Part shown: positions 49,716 to 58,522 of the stretch, in pieces
Numbering within the stretch: the first letter of the stretch is position 1
Layout: each line of letters begins with the position of its first letter
Source of the DNA: Mycolicibacterium sp. P9-64
GTDB lineage: Bacteria; Actinomycetota; Actinomycetes; Mycobacteriales; Mycobacteriaceae
Direction of reading: 5' to 3'
Length of the DNA: 64,000 nucleotides
Assembly: GCF_008329605.1 (NCBI RefSeq)
Contig: NZ_NPKO01000003.1
Span: 434,001 to 498,000, forward strand
Position numbers and translations under genes: made by a program
The notes under the pieces: generated by a model
The model's input: the letters and a program-made list of their open reading frames with translations, nothing else
What the model was told of the DNA's origin: nothing
The model's database searches: none

Positions 49716-50123
49716 ATGCAGCGGACACTGCTCGGAGGCAAGGTTCACCGGGCAACGGTGACCCAAGCCGACCTGCACTACGTCGGATCGATCACCATCG
49801 ATGCGGAGTTGATGACGGCAGCCGGCATCACCGAAGGCGAGCAGGTGCACGTCGTCGACGTCACCAGCGGTGCCCGGTTGGTCACCTACGCGATCACCGG
49901 CGCCCCCGGATCAGGCGTGATCGGCATCAATGGTGCGGCAGCACATTTGGTTTCGCCTGGGAACCTGGTGATCATCATGTCCTACCTGCAGGTGGAGGAA
50001 TCCGAACGCGACACACATCTGGCCAAGGTGGTTCACGTCGACTCCGACAACCGGATCGTGGCCCTCGGGTCCGATGCCTCGGAGCCCGTGCCGGGTGCCG
50101 TCGATCAGATGGCCGGTGCGTGA
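49716..50123 (+). CDS. panD: aspartate 1-decarboxylase dedicated to the siderophore locus
   Basis: 135 residues from the ATG at 49716 (GAGAGGCGAGG just upstream; the frame is open from a GTG at 49683). It is a full-length Pan[19 protein letters not shown] contains Tyr22 and the Gly24-Ser25 self-cleavage site that yields the pyruvoyl cofactor. The enzyme makes beta-alanine from L-aspartate. The usual panD sits with panC in pantothenate genes; this copy is under an iron box and overlaps the ornithine hydroxylase gene, while NRPS module 2 reads as beta-alanine-specific. I infer that it supplies beta-alanine for exochelin. Confidence 0.92.
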   Translation: MQRTLLGGKVHRATVTQADLHYVGSITIDAELMTAAGITEGEQVHVVDVTSGARLVTYAITGAPGSGVIGINGAAAHLVSPGNLVIIMSYLQVEESERDTHLAKVVHVDSDNRIVALGSDASEPVPGAVDQMAGA

Positions 50124-51478
50124 TGTCGGACGGCAACGACGCAGACGGCATTCGCTCCAACGGCAGCAACTCCGACAACGACGACGGCGTGCTCGACTTC
50201 GTCGGAGTGGGCTTCGGCCCCTCCAACCTCGCGCTCGCGATCGCCGTCAAGGAACACAACGAGGACCCCGCGGTCACCAAGCCGATCGTCGCCGAGTTCG
50301 TCGAGGTCAAACCAGAGTTCGGTTGGCACACCGGAATGTTGATTCCCGGTGCGACGATGCAGGTTTCGTTCCTCAAGGACCTCGTCACACCGCGAAATCC
50401 GCGCAGCGAGTTCAGCTTCCTGAGCTACCTCACCGCTCGCGGCAGGCTCGCCGAGTTCATCAACTACAAGACCTTCTTCCCGACGCGGCTGGAGTTCCAC
50501 GACTACCTGTCCTGGGCCGCCGCGAACGTCGATGCCAACGTGCGTTACGGATCTCGCGTCACGGAGATCCGGGAGGTCGACGGCGCGTTCGACATCGAGA
50601 TCACCGGCACCCGTGCCGCTCGGTTGCGGGCTCACAACGTCGTCATCGCCGGCGGACTGTCGCCCCAGCTGCCGTCGGGTATCACCCGCTCCCCCCGCCA
50701 GATTCACAATCACGAGTTCCTGCACGACCTGGAGCGACTGCCTGCCCGCAAGCACGACCGCTTCGTCGTCGTCGGGGCGGGACAGAGCGCCGCCGAGGTG
50801 GTCGCGTACCTGCACGAAATGTCCCCGTCGATCGAGGTGCACGGCGTCTTCGCGAAGTACGGCTACAGCCCGTCCGACGACAGCCCGTTCGCCAACCGAG
50901 TCTTCGATCCCGATGCGGTCGACGACTTCTATCGGGCCGACCCCGGCGTGCGTCGACAACTGATCAACTATCACCGCAGCACCAACTACTCGGCGGTGGA
51001 CCTCGACCTGATCGAAGACCTCTACGCCCGGGAGTACGCCGAACGCGTGGCAGGCAACCGGCGGCTGTTCGTGCGCGGCGCCTCCAGCATCCTCGGAACC
51101 GTCGAGGGTCCCGACGGAGTGCAGGCACAGATCCTGCACCACCCCACCGGTGCGATCGACGAGATCGACTGTGATGCAGTGATCTACGCCACCGGCTTCC
51201 TACCGACTCCGCTTCGCGGAATCCTCGGCGACCTCGTCGACGACGTGGTGCTTGACGACGCCGGCCATCCGGTGGTGTCGCGCGACTACCGTGTCGCCAC
51301 CTCGAAGACCACGATGGGCGGGCTCTACATTCAGGGCAACACCGAGCACAGCCATGGGTTGACCTCCTCGCTGCTGTCGAACATCGCGGTGCGCAGCGGA
51401 GAGATCCTTCAGTCGATCGACTCGAACCGCCTCAGCTCGATGGGCGACTCGATGCGTCCGATTGGAGCGCTGGCGTAG
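50123..51478 (+). CDS. L-ornithine N5-monooxygenase
   Basis: About 451 residues from the ATG at 50123, which shares one base with the decarboxylase stop; a GTG one codon earlier is also possible. It is an N-hydroxylating flavoprotein of the SidA/PvdA/IucD family. FAD site GVGFGPSNLALAIA, substrate-side segment MQVSFLKDLVTPRNPRS, NADPH site VVVGAGQSAAEVVAYL, and the late YATGFLPTPL motif are all present. It makes N5-hydroxyornithine, used in modules 1, 3 and 5 of the NRPS as hydroxamate iron ligands. Confidence 0.94.
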   Translation: MSDGNDADGIRSNGSNSDNDDGVLDFVGVGFGPSNLALAIAVKEHNEDPAVTKPIVAEFVEVKPEFGWHTGMLIPGATMQVSFLKDLVTPRNPRSEFSFLSYLTARGRLAEFINYKTFFPTRLEFHDYLSWAAANVDANVRYGSRVTEIREVDGAFDIEITGTRAARLRAHNVVIAGGLSPQLPSGITRSPRQIHNHEFLHDLERLPARKHDRFVVVGAGQSAAEVVAYLHEMSPSIEVHGVFAKYGYSPSDDSPFANRVFDPDAVDDFYRADPGVRRQLINYHRSTNYSAVDLDLIEDLYAREYAERVAGNRRLFVRGASSILGTVEGPDGVQAQILHHPTGAIDEIDCDAVIYATGFLPTPLRGILGDLVDDVVLDDAGHPVVSRDYRVATSKTTMGGLYIQGNTEHSHGLTSSLLSNIAVRSGEILQSIDSNRLSSMGDSMRPIGALA

Positions 51479-51498
51479 GTAATTCGCCCCTCAGAACT

Positions 51499-52746
51499 TT
51501 AGTTGGTCGAGGGTGGTGGTTGTGGTTGGAAGGGTTGGTACCACCACCAGTCGGCGCGTTCACCGGTCGGTCCGGAACACGGTTTGACCTTCGGTGGGGG
51601 TGTGGTCGGGGGTCGGGCCAGCGAACCCGGCGTCAGGGGTCTGCCCGCTTGGTCGGTGACGACGAGGTGGTGGGCAGTTCCGGTGATGGTGATGACACCA
51701 CGATGGTGAGCGCGATGGTGATGCGGGCAGACCAACACCAGGTTGTCGAGTTCGGTGGGTCCGCCGTCCTCCCAATGGTGGATGTGATGAGCGTGCAGTC
51801 CTCCGGTGGCGCCGCAGCCGGGCACCACGCAACTACGGTCGCGGTGCTCCAGAACGCGACGCAACCGGCGCCCGACGGTGCGGGTGGCCCGCCCGGCACC
51901 GATGACCCGCCCGTCGCGTTCGAACCACACCTCACACGTCGCATCGCAGGTCAGGTAGCGCCGGTCATCATCGGAGAGCAGTGGACCCAGATGCAGGGCG
52001 GCGATGCGGCTTTCGAGGTCGACGTGTACCACGACGGTGGTGCGTTGGGCGTGCGGACGGCGAGCCACCTCACTGTCCCAGCCGGCCACGACCAAGCTCA
52101 TGAACGCATCGTTGGTGTTCGGCATCGGCGGTGCCTGTTCGGAGGGGCTGTCGGTGTGGTCGTGTTTCCACGCGGTGATCAGGGCGTCGCGGTGGGAGTC
52201 GAGGGCGGCGTCGACGATGGCGGCCTCGTCGTGGGGCAGGGTGATCGTGTAGGTGGTGGACTGCTCATCGGCGGTCTTGCTGATCGACCGCGGCGGCGGT
52301 TCCGGTCTCGGTTCGGGGTCGGGTTTCGGTTCCAGTTTGATCGCCTTGCACAGCTGGCTGACCGTCGCGACCGCGGCCATTTCCGCGTAGTGCGCATCGG
52401 ATCCGTCGGCTGCCTTCTCGGCGATCACCCCGACCTGATCCAAGGACAACCGGCCCTCCCGCATCCCCGCCGCACACTTGGGGAATTCCGGCAGTCGATG
52501 GGCGATGGCGGCGATCGTCTTGGCGTTGCGCGGTGAGGCACCGGTCATCCAGGCCACCAGCGACGGAATCGACCGCGCGCCGGTCATGCCCCCTAGTCCG
52601 TCGCGGTCAATCTCGGCGACGATCTCCACCAGCCGGCCATCGATGGCGTTGCGCTGACCGGTCAGCTCCGACACCTCATCGAACAGCTCGTCGAGACGCT
52701 CCTTCGGGCTCACCCGAGGAGCGAAAGACGCTGTGTCCGAGGACAT
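51499..52746 (-). CDS. 13E12/DUF222-family HNH endonuclease-like protein
   Basis: 415 residues from the ATG at 52746; the longer open frame to 53253 runs over the citrate synthase remnant and is not coding. The N-terminal DUF222 region (IPSLVAWMTGASPRNAKTIA) is followed by a Pro-rich linker. The C-terminal HNH motif is CVVPGCGATGGLHAHHIHHW then GGPTELDNLVLVCPHHHRAHH. This is the mycobacterial REP13E12 family, present in many copies and sometimes used as a phage attachment site. The nuclease function is inferred. It lies next to a deletion scar. Confidence 0.9.
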   Translation of the reverse strand: MSSDTASFAPRVSPKERLDELFDEVSELTGQRNAIDGRLVEIVAEIDRDGLGGMTGARSIPSLVAWMTGASPRNAKTIAAIAHRLPEFPKCAAGMREGRLSLDQVGVIAEKAADGSDAHYAEMAAVATVSQLCKAIKLEPKPDPEPRPEPPPRSISKTADEQSTTYTITLPHDEAAIVDAALDSHRDALITAWKHDHTDSPSEQAPPMPNTNDAFMSLVVAGWDSEVARRPHAQRTTVVVHVDLESRIAALHLGPLLSDDDRRYLTCDATCEVWFERDGRVIGAGRATRTVGRRLRRVLEHRDRSCVVPGCGATGGLHAHHIHHWEDGGPTELDNLVLVCPHHHRAHHRGVITITGTAHHLVVTDQAGRPLTPGSLARPPTTPPPKVKPCSGPTGERADWWWYQPFQPQPPPSTN

Positions 52747-52871
52747 GACACCATCAAACCAGACGGGTATGACAAATTTCGGTCGCTTCGCCGAGCGTGC
52801 GGCTGCGGCGAAGATCCGGCGACGGATTTGCCATGACTTCACGTTGGGCGGCCCACACGCCGAAAAGCCGG

Positions 52872-53873
52872 CTATGCCAGCGCGCGTTGGGGCTGGCCGG
52901 AATAGTCGCTCAGCGGCCGGATCAGCGCATTGGATGCGGCCTGCTCCATGATGTGGGCGGTCCATCCGGTGATTCGGCTCATCACGAAGATCGGCGTGAA
53001 GCTTGGGATGTCGAAGCCCATCAGGTGATAGGCGGGGCCGGTCGGAAAGTCGAGGTTCGGCTTGATGCCGGTCGCGGCCGCCATTCCGCTCTCCAGCACC
53101 TGGTAGATGTCGAGCCAGCGTTGGCCGTCCTTCATTGCAGCGACGCGGGCCAGTGCCGCCTTCATGGTCGGTACCCGAGAGTCGCCGTTCTTGTAGACCC
53201 GGTGGCCGAACCCCATGATCTTCTCCTTGCGAGAGACCTTGCCGTCCAGCCACTCCGCTGCTCGATCCGCACCGCCGATCTCGATCATGTCGTGCATGAC
53301 CGCCTCGTTGGCACCGCCGTGCAGCGAGCCCTTGAGGGCACCGATCGCCGCCGTCACCGCACTGTAGATGTCGGACTGGGTGGAGGTCACCACACGAGCC
53401 GCGAAGGTCGACGCGTTGAAACTATGTTCGGCGTACAGGACCATCGACTGCTCGAACGCTTCGACGATCACCGGTTCGGGCACCTCCCCGAAGCACATGT
53501 TGAGGAAGTTCTCCGCGTAGCCCAGCTGGGAGTCTGGCGCAATCGGCTCCAGCCCACGACGCCGTCGCATGTCGGAAGCTACGATCGTCGGCAATGCCGC
53601 GAACATCCGCAGGGACTTGGCGTAGTTCGCATCCGGTGAACTGTTGTCCTCCTCGGGATCCTCGGCGCCGAGGTAACTGATCGCGGTGCGTACCACGTCC
53701 ATCGGATGGCAGTTGTCGGGGAGTTTGGCCAGCAGTGAATGCATGGACCGGTTGAGTCCACGGCTTGAGCGTTCGCGCTGTGAGAAGAGTTGCAGTTGGC
53801 CGTCGGTGGGCAGCTCGCCGTGCCACAACAGGTAGGCGACCTGTTCGAAGCTGCATCGAGCGGCGAGGTCCTG
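52872..53873 (-). pseudogene. prpC: 5'-truncated methylcitrate synthase remnant
   Basis: From about QDLAARCSFEQVAYLLWHGE to the C-terminus the frame is a clean 2-methylcitrate/citrate synthase closest in pattern to mycobacterial PrpC (GltA1). It retains the catalytic segments SLHGGANEAVMHD, GFGHRVYKNGD and LDFPTGPAY. The normal N-terminus, about 40 residues ending in the YRGYPVQ segment, is absent. At about 53,871-53,873 homology stops and the frame runs on antisense through the prpR remnant to 54,059, giving a meaningless N-terminus. No promoter or native start remains, so I treat it as a pseudogene; a chimeric product cannot be excluded. Confidence 0.85.
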
Positions 53874-54243
53874 CCCGCTCTGGGTCGTACACCACGCGTT
53901 CGCGCAACCGGGGCGGTTCCTCACCCAGGTCGCGCAGATGCCGGACGGACGGTCGTACTTCTGGATCGCCAGAACCGCCGACTCTCCATCGGACCGGTAC
54001 CTGGGCCCGCAGAAGAGCTTCGCCATCGGCCTTGGCTGCGATCTCGCCCATGCCGACAAGCTGATCTACTCCGCCGGAATCGACTTCACCTGTGCGGATG
54101 CCACCGTGCCGATTGGCGCGGGCTGCAAGATCTGCGACCGGCCCGCGTGTTCGCAGCGCGCCTTCCCCTATCTGGGTGCCGGCGTCCGCGTCGACGAGCA
54201 CGCGAGCAGCAACCTGCCGTACCCGCCCGCTGCGGATTCCTGA
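53872..54243 (+). pseudogene. prpR: 3' remnant of a PrpR/RamB-type regulator
   Basis: The frame from CPLW at 53,872 reads through HHAFAQPGRFLTQVAQMPDG, SFAIGLGCDLAHADKLIYS, GAGCKICDRPACSQRAFPYL and DEHASSNLPYP to a stop at 54,243. This is the C-terminal cysteine-containing domain of the short-chain acyl-responsive PrpR/RamB regulators. The helix-turn-helix and central domains, some 350 residues, are missing. In mycobacteria prpR is divergent from prpD-prpC, which explains its position against the prpC remnant. Confidence 0.85.
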
Positions 54244-54343
54244 CCGAATACCACGCACCGGGTCAGAGTTGCCAGCAGATGCCTTGGAACTTTGCTGGAA
54301 CGCTGATATACCTACGAGCAGATCAAGTTCAACGGGGGTTGGC

Positions 54344-56047
54344 GTGGCTGGTGGACACCGGGCGAAGACGGCGACGGCCGGTAGCTCCCGACGGGCGAAG
54401 GGGCGCCACCGCGCCAAACCAGAACCACGCATCCCTCATGGCTGGCTCGGCGCGGGCGCGATCACCCTTGGTGTCGGCGCGGCCCTGGCCAGCGGTTCGG
54501 GCATCGCTCACGCCGAAGGCACCGGTTCGGACAGCCCAGGTAGCTCGTCTTCGCCGAGCGGCGGCACGGGCTCCGAACCCAGCCGAGGGCCGAGCACGTC
54601 AAACGAGGGCACGTCGAGCGGTCCGTCGACCTCGACGCACGGGCCGGGCGATTCCCCCACCTCGACATCGACCAGCCCGTCGGAGACGAAACGCAGCACG
54701 CACAGCTCGTCCTCGACAAGCGGCCAAACCAAACCTGCGGCCGCGGCGGAATCGACGAAGACGTCACAGACCGCCTCTGCCGACCAGGACAGCACGCCGA
54801 CTTCCTCGACACCGCCAGCTACGAGCGCATCCACCAGCTCAGCACCTGACGTCGTCGCTCCAGCGAGTTCCACCCCGTCCGCGGGTACGGGCTCACCTGA
54901 ACCGACCCCACCGTCGGACGTGATCCTCGTGTCGTCCACGACCCCGTCGACGTATCCGACCGCGTCGTCGGACCCGACGCCGTCGTCGGATGGCGAAGTC
55001 ACGCACACCGTGCAGCGCGCCAAGGTGGCCGCGCTCGCGGACATCCACACCGTGGACACTCCGGAATCTCCGAGTCCCACTGCCCGATCGTTCGTGTCGG
55101 GTGCCGAGTCGGCCACCGGGCCTGCCGCGGCAGTGGCATCGCTAGTGGCACCCGCTCCGACACCGGCGGCGGTGGCCGTGCTGCCCGCGGCCGCCACACC
55201 CGTCGCACCTCCCCTACCTGGCAACGTCATCCTGGGCGTGCTGTCGCAAGTGTTCGGCGTGGTGAATTCGCTGATCGCTCCGAATCCTGGTGTGCCCCCC
55301 ACGGATCCGCTGCACCTACTGATGTTCGAGTTCGTCCGCCGCATCGAACTGACACTCGGGATGCCGGTGGTGGGCACTCGTACCGACTTCACCAACGATC
55401 CGGTGATCGGCACGAATCCGGTATCCACCAGTCCTGGAACCCCCAGCGCCAGCGACGCGGTCCAAACCCCGTACGGGAACATCGGCACCTGGCTGCTGGA
55501 GTCCAACGGACAGATCTCGGACTTCGGCGGACAAAAGATCGACGGCAAGTCGCTCTTGGAGCCGATCAACGTCATCATCGTCGATCCGACGTCGACCACT
55601 GCCGCGGAGGCCACCGCGAAGTTCAACGCGAAGATGACTCAGGCCGGATTCCCTGCCCTGCCAGTGCACACCCGGGGGTTTCAAGGCACCATCGACGGCG
55701 AAACATACGGCCAACAGCCCGCCGGTGGCGTGGATGCCTACTCCAACAACTTCTTTCTGCTCCCCGACGATCACGCCCGTGCGTTCGGACCCGACCCCGT
55801 GCAGACCCCTGAAGGATTCGTCTGGACCGTCGCGGTCAGCCGCGAGCAAATAGGTCTGCTCAACGGCGTCGTGCCGACGCATGTCTACACCTCGTACAAC
55901 GCGGCCCGCGACGAACTCGCCAGTCAGCTAATGCAGGACGGCGCAACGTTGGTCGGCATCGTCCCCTTGAGCAATTCGGTGGACAGTGCCACCCAAACCA
56001 CTGGCGATCACGACGGCTACGCGATCGTCATCCAGCTGAACGACTGA
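54344..56047 (+). CDS. secreted Ser/Thr-rich mycobacterial surface protein
   Basis: 567 residues from the GTG at 54344, preceded by GGGGG; the open frame extends to 54,092 but that part overlaps the prpR remnant. A very basic N-terminus (RRAKGRHRAKPEPR) leads into a signal peptide of a mycobacterial type (WLGAGAITLGVGAALASGS, cleavage near AHA). Residues about 60-250 are low-complexity Ser/Thr/Pro, likely glycosylated. The C-terminal 280 or so residues form a folded domain with YGNIGTWLLESNGQ, EPINVIIVDPTS and HDGYAIVIQLND. I know of no function; location is the cell surface or medium. Confidence 0.8.
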   Translation: MAGGHRAKTATAGSSRRAKGRHRAKPEPRIPHGWLGAGAITLGVGAALASGSGIAHAEGTGSDSPGSSSSPSGGTGSEPSRGPSTSNEGTSSGPSTSTHGPGDSPTSTSTSPSETKRSTHSSSSTSGQTKPAAAAESTKTSQTASADQDSTPTSSTPPATSASTSSAPDVVAPASSTPSAGTGSPEPTPPSDVILVSSTTPSTYPTASSDPTPSSDGEVTHTVQRAKVAALADIHTVDTPESPSPTARSFVSGAESATGPAAAVASLVAPAPTPAAVAVLPAAATPVAPPLPGNVILGVLSQVFGVVNSLIAPNPGVPPTDPLHLLMFEFVRRIELTLGMPVVGTRTDFTNDPVIGTNPVSTSPGTPSASDAVQTPYGNIGTWLLESNGQISDFGGQKIDGKSLLEPINVIIVDPTSTTAAEATAKFNAKMTQAGFPALPVHTRGFQGTIDGETYGQQPAGGVDAYSNNFFLLPDDHARAFGPDPVQTPEGFVWTVAVSREQIGLLNGVVPTHVYTSYNAARDELASQLMQDGATLVGIVPLSNSVDSATQTTGDHDGYAIVIQLND

Positions 56048-56060
56048 GTTGCCCGGCCTG

Positions 56061-56813
56061 TCAGCCGATGTCGAGCAGCTCCTCGTAGAATCCGCCGTAC
56101 TGGCGGTCCTCGTCGACGAGGTGGACCTCCAGGATCCAGTGACATTGCCTGCCCGAGCGGTCTTTTCGCCGCATGGGAAGTTTCGCCCCTGGTGCGATGT
56201 AGGAGTCGATCTCCTCGCCGCGGATCTTCTCGTGTGGGAACTCGCCGACGAGGTGCCCCGCGATCACGCCACCGAACGCCCACCCCTGTTTCTCGCTCAA
56301 GGCGACGACGTAGTCGAACAGTTCCTCGCCGGTGATGTCGGGTTGACCGTGGAAGTAGTCGCGTCCTGCGTTCCACACCTCGGGAAGGGCATCACGTAGC
56401 GCGAGCTTGAGCGGATCGTCCCCGAGCACGAAGGTTCGCCCGAAGTCGGCTTCCCATTCCTCGAAGATCGGTCCCAAGTCGATGAACAGGACGTCGTCAT
56501 TGGCGATCTCCCGGTCGGGCGGGTTGTCGCGGGCTGTTTCCAGGGTGTTCTCACCGGCCCGCACGATGCGCTTGTGCCAGTGCCGCGTGACGCCGAACAT
56601 GTCCTTGGCCAGATCACGAATCTCGTCCGACAGGGTGCGCTCGCTGATCCCGGCGCGCACCATCCCGCGACCCGAGATCTCGTCGAACAACTGCGCGGCC
56701 TTTACCTGGGCGTCCAACAGTCTGCTGACTCGAACGCCTTCTTCCACAACGATGCCCTCCACGTGATCGATGCTAGTTCGGGCCGATCGGGGTGGGCGAA
56801 CTATTTCTGTCAC
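56061..56813 (-). CDS. M24-family metallopeptidase (Xaa-Pro aminopeptidase-like)
   Basis: A 250-residue pita-bread fold enzyme lacking the N-terminal domain of classical aminopeptidase P. Candidate metal ligands are the Asp in FIDLGP, the Asp in ADFGRTF, the His in IAGHLVGEFPHE and the Glu in HWILEVHL. Substrate unknown. It starts with GTG at 56813; a later GTG at VEGIVVEEG is possible. It is divergent from cynS with an 86-bp gap and convergent with the Ser/Thr-rich protein gene. Confidence 0.85.
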   Translation of the reverse strand: MTEIVRPPRSARTSIDHVEGIVVEEGVRVSRLLDAQVKAAQLFDEISGRGMVRAGISERTLSDEIRDLAKDMFGVTRHWHKRIVRAGENTLETARDNPPDREIANDDVLFIDLGPIFEEWEADFGRTFVLGDDPLKLALRDALPEVWNAGRDYFHGQPDITGEELFDYVVALSEKQGWAFGGVIAGHLVGEFPHEKIRGEEIDSYIAPGAKLPMRRKDRSGRQCHWILEVHLVDEDRQYGGFYEELLDIG

Positions 56814-56899
56814 CCCGATAGGTCCGCGCTATCGACGCATTCCAGATCTCGAACACCGACCCCTGTCACCCATCGCCCACGGGCACTACCGTCGGTGGC

Positions 56900-57346
56900 A
56901 TGCCCGCAATCGACAAAGAAGAAGCCGGTCAGATCGTCAACGACGCCCGCATTGAGCAGGGGCTGACCTGGCGGGAGCTGGCCCAACACATCGACAAGCC
57001 ACTGGTGTGGACCGTAGCCGCGCTGCTCGGCAAGCACCCGGTGCCGCGGGAGTCCGCGCAGGCCATCGTCGAGAAACTCGGACTCGCCGACGACGTCATC
57101 ACCGCGCTTGCACGCCAGCCCTACCGGATCGCCGACGTCGACCTGGCCACCGACCCCACCGTGTACCGGTTCCACGAGGCACTCGACGTGTACGGGCAAG
57201 CCCTCAAGGAACTGATCCACGAGGAGTTCGGCGACGGGATCATGAGCGCGATCAACTTCAACGTCGACTTCGCCAAACACGAAGATCCACAGGGCGATCG
57301 GATCGTCGTCACCTTCAACGGGAAGTTCCTCCCCTACCAGTGGTGA
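56900..57346 (+). CDS. cynS: cyanate hydratase (cyanase)
   Basis: A 148-residue cyanase. The N-terminal helical domain (GLTWRELAQHIDKPLVWTVA) is followed by the dimerisation/active-site domain. The catalytic set Arg90, Glu93 and Ser116 keeps the spacing of the E. coli enzyme (96, 99, 122). It converts cyanate plus bicarbonate to ammonia and CO2 in the cytosol. No carbonic anhydrase or cyanate transporter gene is adjacent. Confidence 0.95.
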   Translation: MPAIDKEEAGQIVNDARIEQGLTWRELAQHIDKPLVWTVAALLGKHPVPRESAQAIVEKLGLADDVITALARQPYRIADVDLATDPTVYRFHEALDVYGQALKELIHEEFGDGIMSAINFNVDFAKHEDPQGDRIVVTFNGKFLPYQW

Positions 57347-57661
57347 CGGTGCTCCGTAAATCCGTTGCCCCGGCTGAGCAGTGGGCCCGTCATGATGCGG
57401 AGTTGTGACCCGACCGAGCTGTTCAAATTCCGGCTCGACGACTATGCGTCGGAAGTCCTTGCCGCAACCTACCTTCGACGGATCGCCGAAACTCATCGTC
57501 GTCAGCCCTGACGATGTGAGGTCACGTTTCGGACTCGATCGCCGTAGCCGAAGCGTGACGGAACCGTGAGCGAATTGCTAAAGCGCACTGACACATCGAA
57601 ACACCGCGCACCCAATACCATTCCAATTGACATCGGTGTAATTATCTAGGGATTGGGATCC
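57347..57661. other. 315-bp gap between cynS and the L,D-transpeptidase gene
   Basis: It contains a short frame, ATG at 57392 to stop at 57511 (39 residues, with ELFKFRLDDYASEV), of plausible coding character but no known family and no clear ribosome site. The last 60 bp are AT-richer, with TAATTAT near 57639, and probably hold the promoter of the next gene. Confidence 0.4.
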
Positions 57662-58522
57662 ATGCGTCACGTCGCGCGGTGCGTTCTTGTCACTATTGGG
57701 GTCAGCGCTCTCGTGGCTGCAGGACCGGCCAGCGCCAGCATGGCGGCGTCCACCCAATCCCTTCGGCCCACCATCACGTCCGTGCTTCCAGCACCAAGCC
57801 AGGTCGTGGGCGTGGCGCACCCCGTGGTCGTGACGTTCAGCGCGCCCGTCGCCGACAAGAGCCTGGCCGAACGCGTCCTCGACGTCGAATCCGTTCCCCC
57901 GATGACCGGCAAGTACCAATGGCTCGACGACACCGCCGTGCAATGGGTTCCCGACCGGTATTGGCCCGCGCACAGCACGATTGCGCTCTCGGTGGGCGGT
58001 CGATCCACCAGCCTGCAAACCGGCCCCGCCGTCATCGGCGTCGCGAACATCTCGGAGCACACGTTCACCGTGACGGTCGACGGCGTCGACTCGGGACCTC
58101 CGTCTGCGCTACCGGCACCCCACCACCGGCCCCACTGGGGCGAACCGGGTGTGTTCCCGGCCTCGATGGGCAGGCCGGAGTACCCCACGCCCGTAGCCAC
58201 CTACACCGTGCTGGGCAAGGACCGCGACGTGACCATGGACTCGAGCAGCGTCGGCATCCCCACCGACGCTCCCGACGGTTACCTACTCACGGTCGACTAC
58301 GCCGTCCGCATCACCAACCGCGGCCTCTTCGTGCACTCCGCTCCGTGGGCCATCAACTCCCTCGGTTACGAGAACGTCAGCCACGGCTGCATCAGCCTCA
58401 GCCCCGAGGACGCGGAGTGGTACTTCAACACCGTCAACGTCGGTGACCCAGTCATCGTGCAGGAGAACAACGTTGAGGTTCCTCGGCCGGTATCGGGCCT
58501 TAGCGCTCCAGCGCCTCGATGA
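57662..58522 (+). CDS. L,D-transpeptidase (YkuD domain)
   Basis: 286 residues from the ATG at 57662, with AGGGATTGGG upstream; a start at 57653 is less well placed. A signal peptide (CVLVTIGVSALVAAGPASA) leads to an Ig-like domain (residues about 35-130) and the YkuD catalytic domain. The active-site motif is SHGCISLSPEDAEWYF, with Cys near 242 as nucleophile and a His two residues before it. It forms 3-3 cross-links in peptidoglycan, the main type in mycobacteria. The architecture resembles LdtMt1. The last 23 bp overlap the 3' end of the amine oxidase pseudogene. Confidence 0.92.
   Translation: MRHVARCVLVTIGVSALVAAGPASASMAASTQSLRPTITSVLPAPSQVVGVAHPVVVTFSAPVADKSLAERVLDVESVPPMTGKYQWLDDTAVQWVPDRYWPAHSTIALSVGGRSTSLQTGPAVIGVANISEHTFTVTVDGVDSGPPSALPAPHHRPHWGEPGVFPASMGRPEYPTPVATYTVLGKDRDVTMDSSSVGIPTDAPDGYLLTVDYAVRITNRGLFVHSAPWAINSLGYENVSHGCISLSPEDAEWYFNTVNVGDPVIVQENNVEVPRPVSGLSAPAPR

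Noticed and set aside
53874-54059. N-terminal extension of the citrate synthase frame
   Set aside because: It is antisense to the prpR remnant and shares nothing with citrate synthases. It arises from the deletion junction.
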